Positions 17,638 to 27,100 of a stretch of 64,000 bases of DNA are shown piece after piece. The notes under the pieces are model-generated. The model had not been told where the DNA came from. It saw nothing but the letters and a program-made list of their open reading frames with translations, and did not search any database. Position 1 is the first letter of the stretch. Each line of letters begins with the position of its first letter. Origin of the DNA: Nigerium massiliense (GTDB lineage Bacteria; Actinomycetota; Actinomycetes; Propionibacteriales; Propionibacteriaceae); the NCBI RefSeq assembly GCF_000826085.1, contig NZ_CCYM01000002.1:620001-684000 (forward strand), read 5' to 3'. The translations under genes and the position numbers were made by a program.

Positions 17638-18326
17638 ATGACCGCTCTCCCCGCACCGCCCGCGCAGCCGCCGCCCTCGCCGGCGCCGCCGCCATGGCCG
17701 CCACCACCGTCCTGAGCGCCGTCCCCGCCGTCGCCGCTCCCGGCGCCACCGCGCTCGCCACCACCGTCGTCCGAGACGGCTACGGCCGGTTCACCTTCAA
17801 CGCGCGCCTGTCGCACCAGGGCGTCAAGTACCACAGCCCCGACCAGGAGGACTGGGCGCCCACCACGTGGGGGTTGAGCTGCAAGAAGACCACCCACTCC
17901 TTCGCGTCGCTGAAGTCGCTGCGCGCCAGCCGCGTGATCGGCTCGGCCGGGATCGAGAGCGACGACAAGGAGATGATCTTGGAGTTCACGTCGACCGCCG
18001 CGGCCACGCGCTTCATGAACGATCTGGCGACCACCTGGCGGAGCTGCGACAACGACTACGAGAGCCGCAACGTGCGGGTCCGCTACGACGATGGCCGCGT
18101 GTACGGCCCCTGGACCCAGGGCCTGGCCCTGCGTAACTGGTGGCAGACGCGGCCGTCCGGCCGCTGGCAGAACGTCCCCGGGGGAAGCATGCAGCTCGTC
18201 GTCCGCAAGGGCAACCGCGTCACGATGGCCGGAATCGGCGGCGAGTTGGTCGGCGACTCGTGGAACAACGTGGGCGTCCGCAAGACGCTGCTCAGCCGGG
18301 TCACCTGGTCCGCGAAGCGGATGTGA
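17638..18326 (+). pseudogene. Secreted protein, tandem paralogue 2, apparent frameshift in signal peptide
   Basis: The mature region (from about 17730) is intact and clearly homologous to paralogue 1: VVRDGYGRFTFNARLSHQGVK, both cysteines (GLSCKKT, WRSCDND) and the C-terminal VRKTLLSRVTWSAKRM. The ribosome-site-positioned ATG at 17638 is in a different frame and runs into a stop at 17715. The frame of the mature part reads RSPRTARAAAALAGAAAM and on to an AVPAVA-AP cleavage site, which aligns with the paralogue 1 signal peptide if one base is missing just after ATGACC. The only in-frame ATG (17694) would give a signal peptide lacking its basic n-region. So this is a young frameshift, a sequence error, or translation from a weak internal start. 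The rest shows no decay. Confidence 0.7.
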
Positions 18327-18335
18327 CGCGCCGCC

Positions 18336-18569
18336 TCACTCGGCGACGGCCACGCGGACGCGCAGCTCCTCGCTCTCGGAGTGCACCGTCACGACCTCGC
18401 CGCCGTGGAGCTGGCGTCCCCGGCGCGTCTCGATGCTGCCGTCGACCTCGACGTCGCCCTCGGCGATGACGTCGCGGGCCTGAGCGCCGGATTCAGCCAG
18501 GCCGGCGAGCTTGAGGAACTGGCCCAGCCGGATCGTCCCGGAGACCTCGATGGTCTCGATGTCGTTCAT
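18336..18569 (-). CDS. S4-domain RNA-binding protein, YbcJ/YaaA type
   Basis: 77 aa, essentially a single S4 fold: TIRLGQFLKLAGLAESGAQA then DVIAEGDVEVDG and the RRGRQLHGGEVV turn, as in YbcJ-like small RNA-binding proteins linked to ribosome work. The ATG at 18569 follows GGATGGGGA; an alternative in-frame ATG lies three codons upstream. It is convergent with the secreted paralogue 2 and ends nine bases after it. Confidence 0.88.
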   Translation of the reverse strand: MNDIETIEVSGTIRLGQFLKLAGLAESGAQARDVIAEGDVEVDGSIETRRGRQLHGGEVVTVHSESEELRVRVAVAE

Positions 18570-18613
18570 GTTCCCCATCCTGGCACGCAGGGGCATCCGC
18601 CCGGCGGACGCCG

Positions 18614-18644
18614 CGGGCCCCGCACCTGGAAGGCGCGGGGCCCG
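18614..18644 (-). terminator. Hairpin terminator of the isomerase/dehydrogenase unit
   Basis: 10-bp perfect stem (18614-18623 with 18635-18644) and 11-base loop, 45-75 bases past the stop at 18689 on the minus strand. Confidence 0.6.
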
Positions 18645-18688
18645 TCGCTGGTGGTCCGGGGCCGCCGGCGCGGCGGCGTCCGGGGTTC

Positions 18689-19540
18689 TCAGTAGCCGAT
18701 CGACTTCAGGTACTCGCGGGAGTCCTTGATGCAGTCGAACGCGTCACGGCCGTAGGTCAGGTCCTGCTCGATGAACAGGTACTCCGCGCCGGCCGCCTCG
18801 GCGGCGGGAAGCAGCTTCGGCCAGTTCATGTTGCCCTGGCCGACCTCGGCGAACTGGATGATGTTGACGAACTTGTCGTAGCCCTCCATCACCTTGCCCT
18901 CGGCCATCAGGTCGAGCGCCTCCTGCGGCAGGGTCGTCACGCGGTAGTCCTTCACGTGGATGATCTTGCAGACGCCGGAGTAGGCCTCGAGCATGTCGAG
19001 CGGGGCCATGCCGCCGCGCTGCACCCAGTGCAGGTCGACCTCGAAGTTCAGCGACGGGGCGACGCGACGGACGACGTCGAAGATGCGCTCCCCGTTCTCG
19101 AACTTGTGCAGGTCGACGTGGTGGTTGTGGTAGCACAACGTGATGCCCTCGGCGGCGAGCCGCTGGGCGTGGGGCTCGCACTCCGCGGCCCAGGCCTCGG
19201 TGGCCTCCTTCGAGACCATCGCGTCGAACGGCATCATGCCGATGCGGACGAAGCGCGTCCCGAGCCGCTTGCAGTCGGCGACGATCTTGTCGTAGTGCTC
19301 TTCGAGATTGTCCCCCGTGGCGGTCGGCCCGGACTTGAGGCTGACGGACAGGGCGCCGACGTCGAGTCCGAGTTCCTTCACGCCGCGCTCCAGCTCCGCG
19401 GTGTTCTTCTCGTCCATCGGGATCTGGGACACTTCGACGGCTTTCAGGTCGAGATTCGCCACCCTCTGAAGGACGGCCCACATGCCTTCCTGCTCGACCT
19501 TGTCCTTCAGCATCATCATCTGCACGCCAAGCGTGGCCAT
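18689..19540 (-). CDS. Sugar phosphate isomerase/epimerase-type TIM-barrel protein
   Basis: 283 aa, AP endonuclease family 2 (xylose isomerase-like) barrel. Metal-ligand segments: EVSQIP early, YHNHHVDLHKF (His/Glu side), EVDLHWVQRGG, IIHVKDYR (His) and the late Glu in LFIEQDL. Such proteins act on keto or inositol-derived sugars as isomerases, epimerases or dehydratases. It follows a Gfo/Idh/MocA dehydrogenase gene by two bases, the common arrangement for pathways that oxidise a sugar and then rearrange or cleave it. ATG 19540 is fixed by that junction. Substrate unknown. Confidence 0.88.
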   Translation of the reverse strand: MATLGVQMMMLKDKVEQEGMWAVLQRVANLDLKAVEVSQIPMDEKNTAELERGVKELGLDVGALSVSLKSGPTATGDNLEEHYDKIVADCKRLGTRFVRIGMMPFDAMVSKEATEAWAAECEPHAQRLAAEGITLCYHNHHVDLHKFENGERIFDVVRRVAPSLNFEVDLHWVQRGGMAPLDMLEAYSGVCKIIHVKDYRVTTLPQEALDLMAEGKVMEGYDKFVNIIQFAEVGQGNMNWPKLLPAAEAAGAEYLFIEQDLTYGRDAFDCIKDSREYLKSIGY

Positions 19541-19542
19541 GG

Positions 19543-20709
19543 TCAGTTCCTCGCCTCGAACTTGCCCTCTTCGCGAATCCGCTTGTTCAGCTCGGTCATG
19601 TAGGTCTCCTCGTCGAAGTTCTCGATCGAGACCTCCTGGCCGGTCCAGCTGGACAGGTGGATGGCGTTGGCCAGGCGCACGCCGTGGATGCCGTCGGCGC
19701 CCGGAGCCAGCAGCTCCTCCTCGCCGGCCACGGCCGCGGCGAAGTTGCGCAGGACCTCGCAGTGCTGGCCGCCCCAGACCGACTCGTACTCCTTGGTCTC
19801 GGTGGTCATCAGTTCCGACAGGTCGAGCTGGCCGGTGAACAGCTTGCGGACGGACTCCATGTCCATGCTCTTGCTGAGCTCCTGCTCCGGCTCCTTGAGC
19901 TTGGTCACGGTGACCTTGGAGGAGTTGTCGACGACGATCTTGCCGGAGTCGCACAGGATCTCCAGGCGGTCGGTGCCCGCGATGTCGTTGGTGCAGGTGA
20001 TGAAGGTGCCGGTGGCGCCGCCGCCGAAGTCGACGAGGGCGTTGACCTCGTCCTCGACGACCAGGTCACGCTGGAAGCCGTACGCGCACTTGGCGAACAC
20101 GCTCTTCGGGACGCCGCACATCCACTGCCACAGGTCGAGCTGGTGGGGGGCCTGGTTGACCAGGACGCCGCCGCCCTCGCCGCCCCACGTGGCGCGCCAG
20201 TCGGACTGGTCGTAATAGCCCTGCGGGCGCCACCACGTGGTGATGATCCAGCTCGTGTGGCGCAGCTTGCCCAGCTCGCCGGAGTCGAGCATCGCCTTGA
20301 GGTCCTTGTACAGCTGGTTGGTGCGCTGGTTGAAGAACACCCCGAACGTCAACTCGGGCTTGGTCGCCGCGAAGTCGATCAGCTCACGGGCCTGCTTGGT
20401 GTACACGCCGACCGGCTTCTCCACGAGCGTGTGGACGCCGTGGTCGAGCGCGTAGATGCCCATCTCGGGGTGCAGGTAGTGCGGGACCGTCGTGACGACG
20501 GCGTCCACGTCACCTGAGGTGATCATCTCCTTGTAATCGGAGTAGAAGGGGACGCCAAGGCGGTCGGCCTCCGCCTTCTTCTCGTCCAGGACGTCGCAGA
20601 TCGCGCCGATCTCGACGGTGGGGACCATGCCGCTCTCGATGAAATTGGCGTACATCCCGCCCTCGGCGCCCAGGCCGATGATGCCCAGGCGAAGCTTCTT
20701 CTCAGTCAT
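19543..20709 (-). CDS. Gfo/Idh/MocA-family oxidoreductase 1
   Basis: 388 aa NAD(P)-dependent sugar dehydrogenase. N-terminal Rossmann motif LGIIGLGAEGGMYANF, VVTTVPHYLHPEM, the EKPVGVYTKQ motif with catalytic Lys, and the C-terminal domain with GGVLVNQAPHQLDLWQWMCG. The ATG at 20709 follows AAAGGAG. It is first in a two-gene unit with the isomerase and lies behind a 217-base intergenic region with a palindromic operator candidate. Not specific enough to name the substrate (inositols, glucosides and amino sugars are all used by this family). Confidence 0.9.
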   Translation of the reverse strand: MTEKKLRLGIIGLGAEGGMYANFIESGMVPTVEIGAICDVLDEKKAEADRLGVPFYSDYKEMITSGDVDAVVTTVPHYLHPEMGIYALDHGVHTLVEKPVGVYTKQARELIDFAATKPELTFGVFFNQRTNQLYKDLKAMLDSGELGKLRHTSWIITTWWRPQGYYDQSDWRATWGGEGGGVLVNQAPHQLDLWQWMCGVPKSVFAKCAYGFQRDLVVEDEVNALVDFGGGATGTFITCTNDIAGTDRLEILCDSGKIVVDNSSKVTVTKLKEPEQELSKSMDMESVRKLFTGQLDLSELMTTETKEYESVWGGQHCEVLRNFAAAVAGEEELLAPGADGIHGVRLANAIHLSSWTGQEVSIENFDEETYMTELNKRIREEGKFEARN

Positions 20710-20782
20710 GCCAGCTCCTTTGCGTGCGGAAGATGTCTCAGGCCCCACCCTAGGGAAGCGGACTCACCTTGGGGAGGGGGCG

Positions 20783-20799
20783 GCGCAACATCGTTGCGC
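20783..20799. promoter_or_regulatory. Palindromic operator candidate GCGCAAC-ATC-GTTGCGC
   Basis: Perfect 7-bp arms with a three-base centre, 74 bases upstream of the Gfo/Idh/MocA gene start at 20709. Its AAC...GTT core is reminiscent of LacI-family sugar-regulator operators. No regulator gene is adjacent, so the binding protein is unknown. Confidence 0.45.
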
Positions 20800-20926
20800 T
20801 TCGGCGACGAGCGTGGTATAAGCGCGACGCGACCCGCCGGCCGCGCGGCGTCCCCGGGTGACCGAAGGACGCCGGACGGCCGGCTCTCGTCCCGGCGCGC
20901 GGTGCGCGAGTGCCGGGCCGCGGAGA

Positions 20927-21946
20927 TCAGGGAATGGCGTTCTGCGGGGCGTCGAACCCCGACTGCCGGTAGACCTCTTTGAGGATCCGCAGCGACTTCA
21001 TCGCCTCGTCGGGCGTGATCCAGAACGGCTCGGAGCTGTCCAACTGGTCGTAGAAGTCACGGATCAGCAGCTCGTGGCTGACGCCCCAGTACGACCGGCC
21101 GCCGGAGTTGGCGGTGCGCTCGGGGTACTTGTCGCGCGACTGGCCGTCCTTCCAGCGCACCTTTAGGCCCCGCTTCACCACGGCATAGGCGTTACCGAAG
21201 TCGGCCTCGATCTCCACCGGCCGGTGCTGCGGGGCGGCCAGCGTCCCGTAGAACGCGGTCGTCCGGCCGTCGGGATGCTCGAGCAGGATCTCCGCGGTGT
21301 CCTCGACCTCGCTGACGTCGCCGTAGCGCCGCGACGCCGCGTGCCCGGTCAAGGTGGTGACCCCGCCGAACAACCACTGCACCAGGTCGAGGGTGTGGAT
21401 CGCCTGGTTGATGAGCAGGCCACCGCCCGCCCGCGCCCACTGGCCGCGCCAGGGCCGCGCCTGGTAGTACGCGGGGCTGCGCATCCACACGACGGACGCG
21501 TAGGCCCCGTTGAACTCGCCCAGGTCGCCCGAATCGATGAGCCGGCGCAGCTCGACGCTGGACACGTTGTACCGGTTCTGGAAGCAGATGCCGATCTTGG
21601 CGTTCGCACCGGCCGCGGCGTCCACGAGGCGTTGGCCCTCGGCCAGCGTGTGGGCGATGGGCTTCTCCTGAATGACGTTCACCCCGGCCGCCAGCGCGTC
21701 GATGGACGCCTGGACGTGCTGGTCGTGCGGCGTGGTGACGTGCACGACGTCGAGCCGCTCCTTGGCGAGGAGTTCCTCGTGCGAGGCGTAGCCCGGGACG
21801 CCGTGCTCGCGCTGGGCCGCGGACAGCTGGTGGGGGTCCGTGTCGCACACGGCCACCAGCTCGATGTCCTCGATCGTCTCCAAGGCCTCGAAGTGGACTG
21901 CCGCGACGTCGCCGCACCCGATGACGGCGGCTCTCCTCACTGCCAT
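20927..21946 (-). CDS. Gfo/Idh/MocA-family oxidoreductase 2
   Basis: 339 aa, distinct from the first copy. Rossmann motif AAVIGCGDVAAVHFEALE, VVHVTTPHDQHVQ, catalytic-lysine motif VIQEKPIAHTLAEGQ and GGGLLINQAIHTLDLVQWLFGG. Its ATG at 21946 lies ten bases inside the end of the upstream isomerase gene, so the two are translationally coupled. The pairing repeats the isomerase-dehydrogenase layout of the neighbouring unit. Substrate not deducible from sequence. Confidence 0.9.
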   Translation of the reverse strand: MAVRRAAVIGCGDVAAVHFEALETIEDIELVAVCDTDPHQLSAAQREHGVPGYASHEELLAKERLDVVHVTTPHDQHVQASIDALAAGVNVIQEKPIAHTLAEGQRLVDAAAGANAKIGICFQNRYNVSSVELRRLIDSGDLGEFNGAYASVVWMRSPAYYQARPWRGQWARAGGGLLINQAIHTLDLVQWLFGGVTTLTGHAASRRYGDVSEVEDTAEILLEHPDGRTTAFYGTLAAPQHRPVEIEADFGNAYAVVKRGLKVRWKDGQSRDKYPERTANSGGRSYWGVSHELLIRDFYDQLDSSEPFWITPDEAMKSLRILKEVYRQSGFDAPQNAIP

Positions 21947-22779
21947 TGAATGCCCTGTTCCTTGAAGATCCCGGTCAGCGCCTCGTAGGCGGTCGTCCAC
22001 AGGTCGGGGCCGCAGAGGCCGCCGAACGCGTCGAACTGGCCGAGGTGCGGTTCGATCGAGAAGAACCCGTCGTAGCCGGACTCCTTCAGCGCGGCGACCA
22101 CCTCGCGCACCTGCCCGTCGCCCTGGCCCACCGGAACAACCTCTTCGACGCCGTTCTTCATGCTGCCGGCGACGGCGTCCTTGCAGTGGATGTAGTCGGT
22201 GTACTCGCGCACCATCGGGTACGCCTCGTCCAGCGGCTTGACGTGGCACTGCACGTAGTTGGCGGGGTCGAAGATCGCCCGGTAGTGGGGCGAGTCGATC
22301 GAGGTGACCAGGTCGACGACGCGGCGCGGGATGTCGCCGTAGATGTCCTTCTCGTTCTCGTGCAGCAGGGTGACGCCGCCGGCCTCGGCCAGCTCGACCA
22401 TGGCGCGCGTGCGGCGCAGCACTTCGTCGCGGTACTGGTCGGGGTCCTCCCCCTCGGGCATGAAGAAGCTGAACATGCGGATGTAGGGCGCCCCGAGCTC
22501 TTTGGCCACCTCGACGCCGTGGCGGGCGCGCTCGAGGTGCGCGTCGAACTCGTCGGTGATCTGGATCTTGCCGAGGTCGGAGCCGACCGAGGAGACTTTC
22601 ACCCCGGCGTCCGCCAGGAGACGCTTGGCCTCGGCGAGCTGGTCGGGTGTGAGGTCGAGCACCTTGGTCTGCCAGGCGCTCCGGAACTCGACGTAGTGGA
22701 TGTTCAGCTTGTCGAGCAGGGCCAATTGCTCGCTCAGATCGTGGGAGATTTCATCGGCGAAACCGGCCAAGGTCCACAT
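21937..22779 (-). CDS. Sugar phosphate isomerase/epimerase-type TIM-barrel protein 2
   Basis: 280 aa xylose isomerase-like barrel. Conserved metal-site segments are LLHENEKDIYGD, IFDPANYVQCHVKPLDEAY, YIHCKDA and FFSIEPHLGQF. The first residues (WTLAGFADEISHDLSEQLAL) match IolE/MocC-like members. ATG 22779 has AAAGG upstream. It is the first gene of a coupled unit with Gfo/Idh/MocA 2; together with the next unit this suggests a pathway of two oxidations and two isomerisations/epimerisations on a sugar or cyclitol. Confidence 0.87.
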   Translation of the reverse strand: MWTLAGFADEISHDLSEQLALLDKLNIHYVEFRSAWQTKVLDLTPDQLAEAKRLLADAGVKVSSVGSDLGKIQITDEFDAHLERARHGVEVAKELGAPYIRMFSFFMPEGEDPDQYRDEVLRRTRAMVELAEAGGVTLLHENEKDIYGDIPRRVVDLVTSIDSPHYRAIFDPANYVQCHVKPLDEAYPMVREYTDYIHCKDAVAGSMKNGVEEVVPVGQGDGQVREVVAALKESGYDGFFSIEPHLGQFDAFGGLCGPDLWTTAYEALTGIFKEQGIQWQ

Positions 22780-22839
22780 CGCCAGGCCTTTCTGTCGCAG
22801 GAACTTCCGCCTCAGCCTACGGTGGATCCCCCTGTTGCG

Positions 22840-24108
22840 TCAGCGGGGTTGCGGTTGTTTCCGCGCCAGCGCCCGGGAGGCGAACCAGGCCGTCGCCGCC
22901 ACCAGCACGACGTTGCGCGCCGCGAGGATCGCGACCGGACGGACGGCGTTTCGCCACAGCAGGTCGTCGTAGTAGACGGGGTAGACGAGCAGGGAGAGCC
23001 CCTGCAGCACGGCGATCAACCCCAGCGCGGCCGTCGTCTCCCCCACCCCGAGGCCGGTCGCGCCGGCCCGATGCGCGGCGCCGTCGGCGTCCAACGCGTC
23101 CCGCCAGGCCAGACCCAGCATGACGGCCACCGGCGCGGCCAGCCACAGCAGGTACTGCGGGCTCAGCGCGTGCGAGGTCACGATCATCACCGAGACGACG
23201 AACAGCCCGGCCCAGGCGGCCTGCGCCGGCGGACAGCCACGACGGAACCAGACGATGAGGATGAGGGCGAACACGACGAGCCCCGCCACCGCGGACGCGT
23301 CCGCCAGCCGCAGCAGGCGCGGGACGGTCGGCCCGGCGACCTCGTAGGCGTTCCACGGCGAGTGGAAGACGACGAACGCCGGATCGGTGAGGCGGGCCAG
23401 CATCGCCGGGGTGGCGGCGACCGCCTCGATCTGCAGCCCGCGTTTGCCCTGGTACCACAACGGCGAGAACAGCCGGGACCAGCCGCCGTCCGCCACGCTG
23501 AGCACGACCAGCACCAGCCCCGTGAGGCCCGTCGACAGCGTCACGGCCAGGCGGCGCCCGCGGCGTCCGAGCGCCAGGGGGAACAGCAGCAGCGGCCACA
23601 CCTTCACCGCCGTCGCCGCGGCGATCACCGGCCCGGCAGCCACCCACCGGCGGCGCAGAATGAGCAAGAGCGCGACGCCCGCCAGCACGGCGGGGACGAT
23701 GTCGAGGCGCAGCAGTGCGAGGCGTCCGGACAGCGTGGTGAGCAGCACCCAGCCAGCGACGCCGATCGCGCTGGTGCGGGCGATGAGGAACGCGACGAAC
23801 AGGGCGTCCACGACGACCACCATCACGAGGAACCAGAATCGATAGCCCTGGTAGCTGCCGTCGCTCAGCCAGTCGGGGATCAGCAGCAGCCACGCGGCCG
23901 GCGTCGGGTATTCGGGGAAGATGGCGGACACGCCCCCGCCGGTCTCATGCATCTTCTCGACCTGAAGGAAGAAGTAGTACGTGTCGCTGTACTCGTCGGT
24001 ACGGAAGACGAAGAACCACACGCTGAACGCCTTGACGACCGCCCACAGCGCAGCCAGGGCGGCGGCGCGGAGCGGTCCTCGAAGCTGGATCACGGGGACC
24101 AATTCCAT
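22840..24108 (-). CDS. GT87/DUF2029-type polyprenol-linked mannosyltransferase-like membrane protein
   Basis: 422 aa with about ten membrane helices. Features of the GT-C/GT87 group: an acidic pair in the first loop (FRTDEYSDTYYFFLQVEKM), FPEYPTPAAWLLLIP, and the PLWYQGKRGLQIEAVAATP segment typical of actinobacterial DUF2029 proteins. These use polyprenyl-phosphate mannose to build lipoglycans outside the membrane. The ATG at 24108 starts MELVPVIQLRGPLRAAA. It is divergent from lhr with a 72-base gap. The acceptor is unknown. Confidence 0.8.
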   Translation of the reverse strand: MELVPVIQLRGPLRAAALAALWAVVKAFSVWFFVFRTDEYSDTYYFFLQVEKMHETGGGVSAIFPEYPTPAAWLLLIPDWLSDGSYQGYRFWFLVMVVVVDALFVAFLIARTSAIGVAGWVLLTTLSGRLALLRLDIVPAVLAGVALLLILRRRWVAAGPVIAAATAVKVWPLLLFPLALGRRGRRLAVTLSTGLTGLVLVVLSVADGGWSRLFSPLWYQGKRGLQIEAVAATPAMLARLTDPAFVVFHSPWNAYEVAGPTVPRLLRLADASAVAGLVVFALILIVWFRRGCPPAQAAWAGLFVVSVMIVTSHALSPQYLLWLAAPVAVMLGLAWRDALDADGAAHRAGATGLGVGETTAALGLIAVLQGLSLLVYPVYYDDLLWRNAVRPVAILAARNVVLVAATAWFASRALARKQPQPR

Positions 24109-24180
24109 CACATGGAGCCCACCGTGCCCGCCCGGTTTTCTGTCGGGGCCGCCGTCTACGCTGAGCGGCGGAGGTGAGGG

Positions 24181-27100
24181 ATGGACGTCCTGCAGCGGTT
24201 CGGGCCCGCCACGCGCGCGTGGTTCGAGACGAGCTTCGCTGCGCCCACCCCCGCCCAGGCCGGCGCGTGGGAGTCCATCTCGTCGGGGCGGCACACGCTC
24301 GTCGTGGCCCCCACCGGTTCGGGCAAGACGCTGGCCGCCTTCCTGTGGGCGATCGATCGGCTCGCGTTGGCGCCCGCCGCGAGCCTGGACGACCCGCAGC
24401 GGCGCTGCCGCGTCCTCTACATCTCGCCCCTGAAGGCGCTGGCCGTCGACGTGGAGCGCAACCTGCGTTCGCCGCTGGTCGGGGTCGGGCACGCGGCCGT
24501 CCGGCTGGGCGGGGAGCGTCCCGACATCACCGTCGCGGTCCGCTCCGGCGACACCCCGGCCGACGAGCGGCGCCGGTTCGTGCGGGCGCCGTCCGACATC
24601 CTCATCACGACGCCCGAGTCGCTGTTCCTGATGCTGACGTCGTCGGCGCGCGAGGCGCTGCGCGGCGTCGAGACCGTCATCGTCGACGAGGTGCACGCGG
24701 TCGCCGCCACCAAGCGCGGCGCGCATCTCGCCCTGTCGCTCGACCGGCTGGACGCTCTGCTGGACGCCCCCGCGCAACGCATCGGGCTGTCGGCGACCGT
24801 TCGCCCGCCCGAGGAGGTGGCCCGTTTCCTCGCCGGCGGACGCCCCGTCACCACCGTCGCGCCGCCCGCGGAGAAGAACTGGGACCTCGAGGTCGTCGTG
24901 CCCGTGCCCGACCTCGGCGCGATCGGCGAGCCCACCGACGACCTGTCCGGCCCCGCGGCCGGTGACCCGCGGCGCGCGTCCATCTGGCCGCACGTCGAGG
25001 AGCGCATCGCCGACCTCATCGAGACCCACCGCTCCACGCTCGTCTTCGCCAACTCCCGGCGGCTGGCCGAGCGGCTGACGGGGCGCCTCAACGAGATCGG
25101 CCTCGAACGGGCCGAGGCCGCGGCCGGGAACGAGGACGAGCCTGGTGAGCGCCCACTCCGACCGCCCGCCGAGGTGATGGGCCAGGCCGGCCAGGGTTCC
25201 GGCGCCTCGGCCGTCCTCGCGCGCGCTCACCACGGGTCGGTCTCCCGCGAGCAGCGCGCGGAGACCGAGGAGGCGCTGAAGTCGGGCGCGCTGCCGGCGG
25301 TGGTGGCGACGTCGTCGCTGGAACTCGGCATCGACATGGGCGCGGTCGACCTCGTCGTCCAGGTGGAGGCGCCGCCGTCGGTCTCGTCCGGGCTGCAGCG
25401 CGTCGGCCGCGCAGGGCACCAGGTGGGGGCCACGTCGCACGGGGTGTTCTTCCCGAAGTTCCGCGGCGACCTCGTGCAGTCGGCGGTGATCGTCGAGCGC
25501 ATGCGTTCGGGCGCGATCGAGCACCTCAGCGTGCCGGCGAACCCCCTCGACGTGCTCGCCCAGCAGATCGTGGCCATCGTGGCGATGGACGACATCACCG
25601 TCGACGATCTCGAGACCCTCGTCCGCCGGTCGGCCCCGTTCGCGACGCTCACCCGAGGCGTCCTGGAGTCGGTGCTGGACATGCTGGCGGGGCGCTACCC
25701 GTCCGAGGAGTTCGCGGAGCTGCGCCCCCGCCTGGTCTGGGACCGCGCCTCCGGCCTGCTCACCGGACGCCGCGGCGCGCAGCGCATCGCGGTCACCTCG
25801 GGCGGCACGATCCCCGACCGCGGGCTGTTCGGCGTGTTCATCGCCGGCGACGGCCCGGGACGCCGTGTCGGCGAGCTCGACGAGGAGATGGTCTACGAGT
25901 CGCGGGTCGGCGACGTCATCACGCTCGGCACCAGCACCTGGCTCATCGAGGACATCACCCACGATCAGGTGCTCGTCTCCCCCGCGCCGGGCCAGCCGGG
26001 GCGGTTGCCGTTCTGGAAGGGCGACACCCTGGGGCGTCCGGCCGAGCTGGGCCAGGCGGTGGGCGCCTTCGTCCGGGAGATCGCGGCCCTGTCGCCGCAG
26101 AAGGCGTCCGAGCGGCTGGCCGCGGCGGGGCTGGACGAGTGGGCCGGGCAGAACCTCGTCGCCTACCTGGCCGAGCAGCGGGAGGCCGCCGGCCGCGTCC
26201 CCACCGACGAGACGATCGTCGTCGAGCGGTTCACCGATGAGCTCGGCGACTGGCGCGTCGTCGTCCACAGCCCCTACGGGGCGCCCGTGCACGCGCCCTG
26301 GGCGCTGGCGATCGCGGCCCGGCTGCGGGAGCGCTACGGCGTCGACGTCCAAGCGATGCACGCCGACGACGGCATCGTGCTGCGGCTGCCCGACCTGGGC
26401 GACGACGCGGAGGGCGGCGGCCCCGCGCTGGCCGACCTGATGGAGCTGATCTTCCTCGACCCCGACGACGTGCGCGGCATCGTCACCGACGAGATCGGCG
26501 GGTCGGCGCTGTTCGCGTCCCGCTTCCGCGAGTGCGCGGGGCGCGCGTTGCTGCTGCCGAAGCGACGTCCCGACAAGCGTCAGGCCTTGTGGCAGCAGCG
26601 GCAGCGCTCCGCGCAACTGCTCCAGGTCGCCTCGCAGTACCCGTCGTTCCCCATCGTGCTGGAGGCCGTCCGCGAGTGCCTTCAGGACGTCTTCGACCTG
26701 CCCGGCCTGATCGACCTGCTCACCCGGGTGCGCTCCCGGGAGGTGGCCACCGTCGAGGTGCGGACGCCGTCGCCGAGCCCGTTCGCCTCGTCGCTGCTGT
26801 TCGGGTACGTCGCCCAATTCCTCTACGAAGGCGACGCGCCGCTGGCCGAGAAGCGCGCCGCGGCCCTCTCCCTCGACCCCGACCTGCTCGCCGAACTCCT
26901 CGGCACCTCCGAGGGGCTCAGCCTGCGCGAACTGCTGGACGCCGACGCGCTGCGCCGCACCGAGGCGGAACTGCAACACATCGCCGACGGACGCCGCGCG
27001 CGAGACGCCGACGAGGTCACCGACCTCCTGCGCCAGCTCGGCCCGCTCAGCACCGACGATCTGGCGGCCCGCTCGACCGGCTTCGACCCGGCCTGGCTCG

